Shown here piece after piece: positions 1 to 8,144 of a DNA stretch of 64,000 nt. Position 1 is the stretch's first letter. Each line of letters opens with the position of its first letter. The stretch spans positions 1 to 64,000 of the forward strand of contig CAJXXR010000008.1 of NCBI GenBank assembly GCA_913063375.1. The letters are read 5' to 3'. The DNA is from an uncultured Flavobacteriales bacterium. GTDB lineage: Bacteria > Bacteroidota > Bacteroidia > Flavobacteriales > CAJXXR01. The notes beneath the pieces are model-generated. The model worked only from the letters and a program-made list of their open reading frames with translations. It ran no database searches and had not been told where the DNA came from. A program made the translations under genes and the position numbers.

Positions 1-75
1 TCCGAACAGAGAAGTTAAGCCTACCAGCGCAGATGGTACTGCATTTATGTGGGAGAGTATGTCGCCGCCATTCTT
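1..75 (+). rRNA. rrf: 5S ribosomal RNA, 3' part
   Basis: The window opens inside a 5S rRNA. The conserved stretch CCGAACAGAGAAGTTAAGCC is followed by GATGGTACTGC and the 3' strand GGGAGAGTATGTCGCCGCCA. The 5' part lies upstream of the window, so this is probably the tail of an rRNA operon. An intrinsic terminator follows within a few bases. The exact 3' end is approximate. Confidence 0.93.
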
Positions 76-79
76 ATAA

Positions 80-115
80 AGGTCCTGATTCTAACGAATC
101 AGGACCTTTTTTTTT
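80..115 (+). terminator. Intrinsic terminator of the rRNA operon
   Basis: An 11-bp perfect stem (AGGTCCTGATT paired with AATCAGGACCT) with a 6-nt loop is followed by a run of T. It lies directly after the 5S rRNA and separates it from truA. Confidence 0.9.
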
Positions 116-170
116 GTGCCCTAAAATCAGATATGAACTTGATTATATATCCATTTCCATTGGAAATATT

Positions 171-178
171 TACATTTG
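171..178 (+). promoter_or_regulatory. Candidate -7 element for truA
   Basis: TACATTTG fits the Bacteroidota -7 consensus TAnnTTTG. No TTG lies at the ideal distance of about 19 nt upstream, so this is only a partial promoter match. If used, transcription starts near 184 and truA must start downstream, at TTG 191. Confidence 0.4.
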
Positions 179-190
179 ATAAAAAAAACA

Positions 191-937
191 TTGACTAGGT
201 ATTTTATACGTTTTGCATACAATGGTAATAACTATCACGGCTGGCAAATACAGCCCAACGCTACTGCTGTACAAGAAATTCTCAACCGTGCAGTATCTCT
301 TCTTTCTCGAGAAAAGATATCTGTCGTTGCTGCGGGACGAACAGATGCAGGTGTTCATGCAAAAGAAATGTATGGTCACATTGATTTCCAAAATTTCATT
401 CCGGACGAAAATTTCATATTCAAGCTAAATAGTTTTTTACCAAAGGATATTTCAATTTATGAAATCCGAAAGGTTAGACAGGATGCTCATGCGCGTTTCG
501 ACGCAACGAGTAGACGATACGAGTATTGGATAAGCACTAGAAAAGATCCTTTTATGCAAGGGAAGGCTTGGATGTTTTATAAAGATATGGACCTTGATAA
601 AATGAATGAAGCTGCTAAATTACTGTTAGGTAGGCATGATTTCGAATCTTTTTCTAAAACACACAGTGATGTCAATAATTTTTTCTGTACTGTTGAAGAA
701 GCTGAATGGGTAGTTAGAGACCATTATTTTGTTTTCTATATTAAAGCCAATCGTTTTTTAAGAAATATGGTTCGTGCTATTGTTGGGACCTTAGTGGATG
801 TTGGTTTAGGCAAAATGAGTTTGGAAGAACTTCAAATGGCTATTGATGCAAAAGATAGAGGTAAGACTGGAACATCTGTTCCTGGTGAAGCCTTGTACCT
901 TTGTGAAGTGAATTACCCTGATTCAATATATGAATAA
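191..937 (+). CDS. truA: tRNA pseudouridine(38-40) synthase TruA
   Basis: TruA converts uridines 38-40 of the tRNA anticodon arm to pseudouridine. The catalytic aspartate lies in GRTDAGVHA (Asp52 from this start), and the family N-terminus RYFIRFAYNGNNYHGWQ is present. The frame is open from a TTG at 176, but TACATTTG at 171-178 matches a Bacteroidota -7 element and overlaps that codon. The TTG at 191 gives MTRYFI, the usual TruA beginning, with about 248 residues. No ATG fits. The stop codon abuts the ATG of the following ABC transporter, so the two are probably co-transcribed. Function is certain by family; the start is inferred. Confidence 0.93.
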   Translation: MTRYFIRFAYNGNNYHGWQIQPNATAVQEILNRAVSLLSREKISVVAAGRTDAGVHAKEMYGHIDFQNFIPDENFIFKLNSFLPKDISIYEIRKVRQDAHARFDATSRRYEYWISTRKDPFMQGKAWMFYKDMDLDKMNEAAKLLLGRHDFESFSKTHSDVNNFFCTVEEAEWVVRDHYFVFYIKANRFLRNMVRAIVGTLVDVGLGKMSLEELQMAIDAKDRGKTGTSVPGEALYLCEVNYPDSIYE

Positions 938-2707
938 ATGGCAGTAGAAAAAGAAAATAAAGTCTTTGAATGGCACTTCCTTAGAAGGTTGTTTAAGTTC
1001 GTGAAACCTTATAAATGGGTCTTTCATGGCTGTGGGTTTGTAACTTTTTTACTAGCTGTATTTGCTGTAGTAAGAGCCTATTTGGTGAAGTATGCATTCG
1101 ACTATTCTATTGTAGAACCAGATATGGATGCCTTGTATAACTATACGTTGGTGATGCTTGGTTTTCTTTTAATGGAGTCAATATTGCAATTTCTCTTTAG
1201 CTATTATGCTGGTTGGTTGGGTCAAATGGTTATAAAAGATATTCGACTTGATTTAAAGAAACATTTGTTAAAATTCCAAATTTCATATTTCGACAATACA
1301 CCTATTGGAACCCTTGTAACTCGTGTCATTTCTGATATTGAAGCCATTGCAGCGGTGTTTTCTCAAGGGGTTCTGACCTTTATTGGTGACCTTTCCAAAA
1401 TTGTCTTGATAGTTGGTTTTATGTTTTATACAGACTGGAAACTAACCTTAACTTGTTTAGTCGTATTTCCGCTGTTATTGGTTGCCACAAAGTTCTTTCA
1501 GAAATTTATGAAAGCTTCTTTTGAAGATGAAAGAACAGCCATTTCGAAATTGAATACATTTGTTCAGGAGCATATCCAAGGAATGAATATTATTCAAATT
1601 TTCAATCGAGAAGAGGCTGAATTAGATAAGTTTAAAGACATAAATGCTGAACATAGAGATGCTACCATTCGATCCATTTGGTATTTCTCCATATTCTTGC
1701 CAATCATAGAGATATTCTCCGCTATAGCTTTAGGTTTGTTAGTTTGGCAGGGTGGAATAATGGTTGCTGTAGGAGCAGATATTATTCTTGGAGATATAAT
1801 TTTATTTATCTTATTAATCAATATGTTATTCCGTCCTGTACGTCAATTGGCGGATAGAATAAATACCATTCAACGTGGAGTGGTCGCTTCAAAAAGGGTA
1901 TTTAATTTACTCGACTATAATGGCGCTGAAAAGATAATGGATGGGGCTATTGATAATGATCAAGCGTTGATCGGGAGGATTTCTTTTTCAAATGTATGGT
2001 TCGCATATACAGAAGAGAATTGGATATTGAAAGGTGTGAGTTTTGAACTGAAACCTGGTGAAATGGTTGCCATTGTTGGTGCTACAGGTGCAGGGAAAAG
2101 TTCTATACTAAGTTTAATCACTAGATTTTACGATTATCAAAAGGGAGAAATTCTGATCGATGGAATTCCAATTGAAAACTATTCCCAAGCATATCTTCGT
2201 AGGCAAGTTGCCATTGTTATGCAAGATGTCTTTCTATTCTCAAATTCAGTAATGGATAATGTGAATATCCAACAGAAATTGGATGAACAAACTATTCTGG
2301 CAGCAGCAAAGGAAATTGGAATTGAAGAATTTATAAATAGCTTACCTGCTAAGTTTAACTATAATGTTGGAGAGCGAGGAGCTATGTTGTCGACAGGGCA
2401 AAGGCAATTACTGGCTTTTTTAAGAACGTATGTGTCCAATCCTTCGGTATTGATTTTAGATGAAGCGACCTCCTCAATTGATACAGAAACGGAGAAACTG
2501 ATTCAAAAGGCCACTGAAGTTCTAACAAAAAATAGAACCTCTATTGTAGTTGCCCATAGGTTGAGCACCATTCGTAATGCAGATAAAATTCTAGTTATGG
2601 ATCAAGGGCAAGTTGTGGAAGTTGGGACCCATGAAGAATTGTTAAACAATGGTGAATATTATGCTAAATTGTATGAAATTCAGTTTAGCAAGGATGCAGT
2701 TGTTTAA
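938..2707 (+). CDS. ABC exporter, fused permease/ATPase (MsbA/MDR-like)
   Basis: This is a half-transporter of 589 residues. About six membrane segments (residues 20-320) precede a nucleotide-binding domain. Walker A is GATGAGKSS at about residues 381-389, the signature is LSTGQRQL (a variant of LSGGQ), and Walker B is VLILDEATSS, followed by the H-loop VVAHRLS. Such proteins work as homodimers exporting lipids or drugs from the inner membrane. The substrate cannot be told from sequence; lipid A flipping by MsbA is one possibility and multidrug export another. It starts immediately after the truA stop. Confidence 0.88.
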   Translation: MAVEKENKVFEWHFLRRLFKFVKPYKWVFHGCGFVTFLLAVFAVVRAYLVKYAFDYSIVEPDMDALYNYTLVMLGFLLMESILQFLFSYYAGWLGQMVIKDIRLDLKKHLLKFQISYFDNTPIGTLVTRVISDIEAIAAVFSQGVLTFIGDLSKIVLIVGFMFYTDWKLTLTCLVVFPLLLVATKFFQKFMKASFEDERTAISKLNTFVQEHIQGMNIIQIFNREEAELDKFKDINAEHRDATIRSIWYFSIFLPIIEIFSAIALGLLVWQGGIMVAVGADIILGDIILFILLINMLFRPVRQLADRINTIQRGVVASKRVFNLLDYNGAEKIMDGAIDNDQALIGRISFSNVWFAYTEENWILKGVSFELKPGEMVAIVGATGAGKSSILSLITRFYDYQKGEILIDGIPIENYSQAYLRRQVAIVMQDVFLFSNSVMDNVNIQQKLDEQTILAAAKEIGIEEFINSLPAKFNYNVGERGAMLSTGQRQLLAFLRTYVSNPSVLILDEATSSIDTETEKLIQKATEVLTKNRTSIVVAHRLSTIRNADKILVMDQGQVVEVGTHEELLNNGEYYAKLYEIQFSKDAVV

Positions 2708-2761
2708 TTATTAAAATCCATTGTGTATTTCCTTTTAAGGATTCCTTTAGAAGGTTTAATT

Positions 2762-2791
2762 TGTGTAAATTCGTTCTATTGGATTTACACA
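2762..2791. repeat. Inverted repeat upstream of dapF
   Basis: TGTGTAAAT at 2762-2770 and its exact complement ATTTACACA at 2783-2791 flank a 12-nt spacer. It lies between the ABC transporter stop and the dapF start, 58 nt before the ATG. It has no T-run on either strand, so it is not a typical terminator. It could be a hairpin in the leader or a dyad operator. No known motif is recognised. Confidence 0.5.
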
Positions 2792-2848
2792 GAATTATAC
2801 AAACCAACAATTAACACTATGCCTAGGTGTAGGTTAAGTCTAGAACAA

Positions 2849-3634
2849 ATGAAATTAGAATTTTATAAGTACCAGGGAACAGGAAACGACTTTATTATTG
2901 TAGATAATAGAGAAGCTAAGCTTAAGTTGAGCAAAAACCAAATCAACTTTTTGTGCGATAGAAGATATGGTATCGGCGCAGATGGGTTGATGATATTGGA
3001 AAATGACTCTGAAGAGGCGTTCAAAATGGTGTATTTCAATTCTGATGGGAAAGAAAGTACCATGTGTGGAAATGGTGGTCGTTGTTTAGCAGCCTTTGCG
3101 CATGAATTGGGTTGTATAGATTATAAAGGTAGATTCATAGCTGTAGATGGACTACATGAAGTGCTTTTTGAAGGTAAAAAGGTTTGTGTGAAAATGCAAG
3201 ATGTTAAGGACTATGAAGTTGGAGATAACTTTGTTTCCCTTGATACAGGTTCTCCACATTATGTCACCTTTTTGGATGATATGGGACACCTTGATGTAAT
3301 TACAGATGCACACCGTATTAGGTACAACGATCGGTATAAGGATGAAGGTACCAATGTGAATTTTGTTCAAAAGGACGGTGATAAATTCATTGTACGTACC
3401 TATGAAAGAGGAGTGGAAGATGAAACACTTTCTTGTGGAACAGGAGCAACAGCTGTTGCTATTAGTGTTTTCTTAAAGGGGATGACCAACAATAACCATA
3501 TTACTCTTGTAACGAAAGGGGGAGAGCTATATGTTAGTTTTGATTATAATCAAGGTACTTTTACAAATGTTTGGTTAAAAGGTCCTGCAACATTTGTTTA
3601 TAAAGGAGAAATTGATCTAGAAAATGATCTCTAA
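2849..3634 (+). CDS. dapF: Diaminopimelate epimerase
   Basis: DapF interconverts LL- and meso-diaminopimelate for lysine and peptidoglycan synthesis. The two-cysteine acid/base pair is visible: Cys73 in MCGNGGRC and Cys196 in SCGTGATA. The opening KYQGTGNDFIIVDNR is the canonical DapF start. The open frame extends 42 codons further upstream (to 2723), but those residues have no family counterpart and cover the intergenic inverted repeat. The ATG at 2849, giving 261 residues, is therefore preferred. The 3' end overlaps the following acetyltransferase by 11 nt. Confidence 0.95.
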   Translation: MKLEFYKYQGTGNDFIIVDNREAKLKLSKNQINFLCDRRYGIGADGLMILENDSEEAFKMVYFNSDGKESTMCGNGGRCLAAFAHELGCIDYKGRFIAVDGLHEVLFEGKKVCVKMQDVKDYEVGDNFVSLDTGSPHYVTFLDDMGHLDVITDAHRIRYNDRYKDEGTNVNFVQKDGDKFIVRTYERGVEDETLSCGTGATAVAISVFLKGMTNNNHITLVTKGGELYVSFDYNQGTFTNVWLKGPATFVYKGEIDLENDL

Positions 3635-4142
3635 TACTAGTATAAAACTTAGGGCTCTTGAGCCTGGGGATTTGAATAACTTATATTCTTGGGAAAATAA
3701 TTTCGAAGAGTGGAAGTTTTCAGATCATCAAATCCCTTTTTCACAGTTTGTACTTGAGCAATATATACAGAGTGCTACAGAAAGTATTTATAGCTCTAGG
3801 CAGTTGAGATTGGTGATTGAAGAAGTCGATTCAAAAAGATGTATAGGTTTTTTGGATTTCTTTGATTTCGACCCAAGGAATCTTAAAATGGCGGTAGGTA
3901 TATTAATTGGAGATGTATCGGATCGCCGCAAAGGTTTTGCAATTGATGCACTTAGTTTGGGCAAGAGGTTTGTAAAAGAAAGTTTTAATTTAAGACAATT
4001 GTATTGTCATATTTCCGAGAATAACCTTCCTAGTATTTCTTTATTTAAAAAAGCTGGATTTCAAACGTCTGGTATTTTGAAGGATTGGAAAAGGGAAGGT
4101 GATCAGTGGAGAGATGTTTTAGTTTTTCAATGTTTACTGTAG
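3624..4142 (+). CDS. GNAT N-acetyltransferase, RimJ/RimL-like
   Basis: This 172-residue protein opens with IKLRALEPGDLNNLYSWE, the start typical of the RimJ/RimL (Acetyltransf_3) branch of GNAT enzymes. It has the acetyl-CoA-binding region around DRRKGFAIDALSL and the late ENNLPSISLFKKAGFQTSG segment. Relatives acetylate protein N-termini or small amines such as spermidine; the substrate here is unknown. It overlaps the end of dapF by 11 nt, implying translational coupling, and its end lies only 8 nt before the ATG of the FabZ-like gene. Confidence 0.85.
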   Translation: MISNTSIKLRALEPGDLNNLYSWENNFEEWKFSDHQIPFSQFVLEQYIQSATESIYSSRQLRLVIEEVDSKRCIGFLDFFDFDPRNLKMAVGILIGDVSDRRKGFAIDALSLGKRFVKESFNLRQLYCHISENNLPSISLFKKAGFQTSGILKDWKREGDQWRDVLVFQCLL

Positions 4143-4150
4143 GTTTCAAA

Positions 4151-4567
4151 ATGAAAAAACCAGAAGAGTTATTACCACACCGTAAGCCCTTTTTATTTGT
4201 AGATGAAATTTTACACGTGGATGAGTGTGAAGTTGTAGGGAGTACAGAATTCAAATGTTCTGAGGGAATGTATGCCATAAATCAACCTGCTGTTGGATCT
4301 GTTCCTAGTCCGATTCTTCTAGAGGCTATGGCCCAATGCGGAGGAGCTGGTGTTAGGTTACTTGGAATATCTAAAGGACTGTTTGCCTTGGCAAGGATTG
4401 ATAATGCCAACTTTAAAGGATCTGTACAATTTGGTGATACTGTCAAATTTGTAATAAAAAATATAAAATTAAGTCAACGGATTATTAAACAATCCGGAGT
4501 TGTATATTTGAAAGATCAGCCAGTTGTAGAAGCAACCTGGACTTGTATCAAAATGGAGCAAGGTTAA
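4151..4567 (+). CDS. FabZ-like hotdog-fold protein (3-hydroxyacyl-ACP dehydratase family)
   Basis: This hotdog-fold protein of 138 residues resembles FabZ. LLPHRKPFLFVDEI at residues 8-21 matches the FabZ N-terminal signature, and LLEAMAQ contains the catalytic glutamate position. The usual GHFPxxPxxPG segment carrying the catalytic histidine is replaced by AINQPAVGSVPSP, with no His. The protein may therefore be a non-canonical dehydratase, a thioesterase-like or acyl-ACP-binding protein, or inactive. An upstream start at 4106 is open, but the ATG at 4151 gives the family-like beginning. It follows the GNAT gene closely. Confidence 0.75.
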   Translation: MKKPEELLPHRKPFLFVDEILHVDECEVVGSTEFKCSEGMYAINQPAVGSVPSPILLEAMAQCGGAGVRLLGISKGLFALARIDNANFKGSVQFGDTVKFVIKNIKLSQRIIKQSGVVYLKDQPVVEATWTCIKMEQG

Positions 4568-4599
4568 ATGATGGATTAAGATTACTTATTTGAATTATT

Positions 4600-6558
4600 A
4601 TGTTTGATTATTTTTCAAATGCCTATAGCTGTTTTTTTGGGATTCTAATAAGTTTGGTCAGCCTGTCTTGTTCCAATAACCCTGCTACCGAAAAGATTCA
4701 GGAAACTACAAAATACCTGAATCATGCAGATTCCGTAAAATATTTAGGAAAAGAAACTTGTAGAAATTGTCACTTCGATAAATATGAAACTTTTTCCCAT
4801 ACAGGTATGGGGAAGTCCTTTTCTACTGCAAACCAAAATCATAGTGCTGCGCGCTTTCATAAAGATTCTATTCTTTTCGACTCAGAATTAGATTTGTATT
4901 ACCGTCCATATTGGAAAGATTCTATTTTAGTCCTTGCTGAATATAGATTAGCAAAAAATGGGGATACCGTACACAAAAGAATTCAACAGATTGATTTCAT
5001 TGTAGGTTCTGGTCAGCATACCAATTCCCACATGGTGAATAGTAATGGCTATATCACCCAAGCACCATTTACTTATTATACGCAAGACGGAAAATTAGAT
5101 TTCCCTCCTGGATTTGAAGATGGAAAGAACAGTAGATTCTCTAGGCAAATAGGTCTAGAATGTATGTCTTGTCACAATGCACTCCCTGATATAGTAATGG
5201 GCTCAGCCAATAAGTTTGAGAAAGTTCACAACGGAATAGATTGTGAACGATGTCATGGCCCTGGTGAATTACATGTTGAAAAGGTAATGAGAGGTGAACT
5301 TACAGATACGGCTATTCATACAGATTATACTATTGTTAACCCTAGTAAATTAACTGCCGAATTACAATTCGATCTTTGCTCTAGATGCCACTTACAGGGA
5401 AATACAGTACTTAAAGAGGGAAAGGATTTTTTCGATTTCAAGCCTGGAATGAAATTATCTGATGTGATGAATACCTTCCTACCGAAATACAGTAATTCGG
5501 AAGATGAATTTATTATGGCTTCACATGTAGACAGGTTGAAAATGAGTACCTGTTTTCTTTCATCTGATAAGGAATTGACTTGTCTTACGTGTCATGACCC
5601 ACATATTAGTGTTCAGGTTACACCGAAGGAAAAGTTCCAAAAGACCTGTGAAAGTTGTCATCAGGAAAAGCAATGTACTGAACCAGTAGAAAAATGGGGA
5701 GAAATGACCTGCACAGAGTGCCATATGCCAAAATCTGGGAGTATTGATATACCGCATGTCCGAATTACGGATCACAAGATTGCCGTACCAAGAGGTTTAG
5801 ACAAAGAAGAAACAGAAGACCTAAAAAAGTTTTTGAAATTGTATTGTGTCAATGATGAAAATCCAGATAAGAAAACATTGATTCGTGCCTATCTACAGCA
5901 ATATGAACGATTCGAACAAGAACCGAAATTATTGAGTGATGTAGTAGTCATGTTGAGAAATGCTGGGCAGTCTATCGAATATATACATGAATGGTTGCAC
6001 TATTATTATTTGATACAAGACTATTCTTCCATGGTGGCCTTATTGCAAAAACTAGAAGAACCAAAGGTTTTTGAAGCATTAAATAAATCAAGTTACGAAA
6101 ATGTAGATGCATGGTCTGCCTATCGTTTGGCTGTAGCGCAAAAACATGTGAAGAATAAAGTACTAGCACGGAAATATTATGAGAAGGCTATAAAATTGGC
6201 ACCTTTCATGTTGGATTTTCAATTAGAATATGCGGATGATCTGATAAGGTGGAATCAATTTAAAAAGGCGATTCCTTTGTTAGAGTCTGTATTAAAGGAA
6301 AACCCACTGTTTGAAAAGGCATATACCTTATTGGGTTATAGTTATGCAAGAATAGGAGAGTTTGCTAAAGCAGAAATTATGTATGATAAAGCAATTGTTC
6401 TTAATGCAAATGATCTACAAGCTAAGACCAATTTGGCAGGCTTGTATTTTATGAAAGGAATGAAGGATCGGTCTATAGAACTACTTGAAGAAGTTTTGAA
6501 AAGGGATCCAAAATTGTCTTTAGCAGAAAGAATGTTAGAAGAAATAAATAAGCAATAA
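4600..6558 (+). CDS. Heptaheme c-type cytochrome fused to C-terminal TPR repeats
   Basis: This exported protein of 652 residues has a hydrophobic N-terminus ending in SLVSLSC, suggesting a lipoprotein, although the lipobox is imperfect. Seven CxxCH heme sites follow: CRNCH, CMSCH, CERCH, CSRCH, CLTCH, CESCH and CTECH. The first sits in a cytochrome c554-like context (YLGKETCRNCHFDKYETFSHTGM). From about residue 470 on there are about four tetratricopeptide repeats. Such proteins act in periplasmic or surface electron transfer, and the TPR tail suggests docking to a partner. The next gene starts in the overlapping TAATG, so the two are likely translated together. The redox partner is unknown. 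Confidence 0.82.
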   Translation: MFDYFSNAYSCFFGILISLVSLSCSNNPATEKIQETTKYLNHADSVKYLGKETCRNCHFDKYETFSHTGMGKSFSTANQNHSAARFHKDSILFDSELDLYYRPYWKDSILVLAEYRLAKNGDTVHKRIQQIDFIVGSGQHTNSHMVNSNGYITQAPFTYYTQDGKLDFPPGFEDGKNSRFSRQIGLECMSCHNALPDIVMGSANKFEKVHNGIDCERCHGPGELHVEKVMRGELTDTAIHTDYTIVNPSKLTAELQFDLCSRCHLQGNTVLKEGKDFFDFKPGMKLSDVMNTFLPKYSNSEDEFIMASHVDRLKMSTCFLSSDKELTCLTCHDPHISVQVTPKEKFQKTCESCHQEKQCTEPVEKWGEMTCTECHMPKSGSIDIPHVRITDHKIAVPRGLDKEETEDLKKFLKLYCVNDENPDKKTLIRAYLQQYERFEQEPKLLSDVVVMLRNAGQSIEYIHEWLHYYYLIQDYSSMVALLQKLEEPKVFEALNKSSYENVDAWSAYRLAVAQKHVKNKVLARKYYEKAIKLAPFMLDFQLEYADDLIRWNQFKKAIPLLESVLKENPLFEKAYTLLGYSYARIGEFAKAEIMYDKAIVLNANDLQAKTNLAGLYFMKGMKDRSIELLEEVLKRDPKLSLAERMLEEINKQ

Positions 6559-8051
6559 TGAAAAGATTAGGCCTTCTATTTTGCTTAATTACCAATGTGA
6601 TAATGGCTCAATCGGATTTCATGGGGTCCTGTAGATTTGGAGAAGGTCATGATATTGAATCCAGTACAATGCTTTCAAAATTACTACTGAAAGATAGTTC
6701 GGGGTACTATATGATAAGAAATAAAAAGCATGGAAAGAAACAATCTAGAATTGAACATTATTCTCTTGATCTGGAATTTACGCATTCAGGAAAAATTAAG
6801 TCTAAAAGGATAAAACATAATAATATTCTAATGTTGAATGGTAAAATGTATCAATTCTTTACCAGGCAAGAGTATGGGGCTAATGCGAAAAATGTAAATA
6901 TATTATGTGCCAGATTAATAGATATCGAAAGTTTAAAACCTCTAAAGGATGAAATAGAGCTACTTCGTTCAATTGGTCAATACGAAGGGGTGTATAATAG
7001 TTCACCTTTTGAAATTACTATTTCTCCTAATGGGAGTAAAGTATTGGTCCACACGAAATATACTAAAGTACATGGAGTGCCTTATAAAATGGATTTACAT
7101 GCTTTTTCGGATGAACTTGATTTACTTTTTACCAAGGAAATGGATTTTAAGTATACCGGGAATGATTGGTTTATTCACAATTTGTTAATTGATGATTTAG
7201 GGAATACTTACCTAGTTTACCAAAATGGAACAACATCGACTCTTATTCCTAAAAAAGCAGATGCCTATTTATGGACTTATGAATTATCAAAGCAAGAAGA
7301 AAACACCCAATTATTGGATAAGGGTAGTTTTGCAGGATTAAGGGTGATGCCGTATAAAGGAATTGGAATTTGTATTTTTGGTGTTGGATTAGAGTACAGG
7401 GGAGTTGTCTTACATACGGTGAAAAAAGAATCGAAGGATTTGGTAAGTCGCGAAATAATATTGGATTTACCAGAAATATGGTCTTCCTTATTTGCTCCTC
7501 AACGGAATTTGCAAAGAGCGGAAAAAATAGATTATAATGCCAGGTTCAATGTAATCTTTAATGATAAAGATGAGCTCCAATTAGTGATGGAAGAATTGAC
7601 TATTCATGTCGATTATCACAATAGTCATTCTGGATTTTCAAAAACGGTTACTTATAGTTATGGGGATATTCATATTATAAAGGCCAACCTTGATGGAAAC
7701 ATTCTTTGGGCAAGGCAAATTGCAAGAATAGGTATAACACGTTCTAAAAATTACTGTCCCTATTTTTCCTATAGTTGTGTAATTACAGAAACTGGGATTT
7801 CTATTTTATATAATGATAATTCAAAAAATGAAGATAAGGTTAACTTGGATAAGTTGAATAGATTCACAATGTCAAGTAGACCGATGTATGTGAAGGTAGA
7901 TGTTGATGAAAATGGGCTAATGACTAGAGAAACTATAACAATGGATAGAAGAAGCTTGAAATTGTTTGATATCTCTTCGGATCTTGGCTTTTTTGAAGAA
8001 GGTTTTCTGTTATTAAAAGGATCATCGAAAGAGTTATTATTTAGATTATGA
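6558..8051 (+). CDS. Exported protein of unknown function
   Basis: I do not recognise this 497-residue protein. A signal peptide is visible (MKRLGLLFCLITNVIMAQ), so it should be exported. The rest is rich in alternating hydrophobic and polar strands with no obvious T9SS sorting tail and no cysteine or heme motifs. Its start codon overlaps the stop of the heptaheme cytochrome gene by one base. It may therefore serve the same process, but that is inference from gene order. A bidirectional terminator follows. Confidence 0.7.
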   Translation: MKRLGLLFCLITNVIMAQSDFMGSCRFGEGHDIESSTMLSKLLLKDSSGYYMIRNKKHGKKQSRIEHYSLDLEFTHSGKIKSKRIKHNNILMLNGKMYQFFTRQEYGANAKNVNILCARLIDIESLKPLKDEIELLRSIGQYEGVYNSSPFEITISPNGSKVLVHTKYTKVHGVPYKMDLHAFSDELDLLFTKEMDFKYTGNDWFIHNLLIDDLGNTYLVYQNGTTSTLIPKKADAYLWTYELSKQEENTQLLDKGSFAGLRVMPYKGIGICIFGVGLEYRGVVLHTVKKESKDLVSREIILDLPEIWSSLFAPQRNLQRAEKIDYNARFNVIFNDKDELQLVMEELTIHVDYHNSHSGFSKTVTYSYGDIHIIKANLDGNILWARQIARIGITRSKNYCPYFSYSCVITETGISILYNDNSKNEDKVNLDKLNRFTMSSRPMYVKVDVDENGLMTRETITMDRRSLKLFDISSDLGFFEEGFLLLKGSSKELLFRL

Positions 8052-8061
8052 TTTCAATATT

Positions 8062-8099
8062 AAAAAAGCCTATCCAATTGGATAGGCTTTTTTTGTTTT
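8062..8099. terminator. Bidirectional terminator, copy 1 of an identical pair
   Basis: A 14-bp perfect stem around GCCTATCC-AATT-GGATAGGC, with an A-run on one side and a T-run on the other, can stop transcription from both strands. It sits between two convergent genes. A 38-nt stretch here is identical to the element at 9969-10006. Confidence 0.9.
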
Positions 8100-8144
8100 G
8101 TTGAAACCAGTCTCTTTTTAGACTGAAATATAACTAAGGTCTAT

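Noticed and set aside
2723..2848. N-terminal extension of dapF
   Set aside because: It has no DapF counterpart and includes the intergenic inverted repeat; the ATG at 2849 gives the family-standard start.
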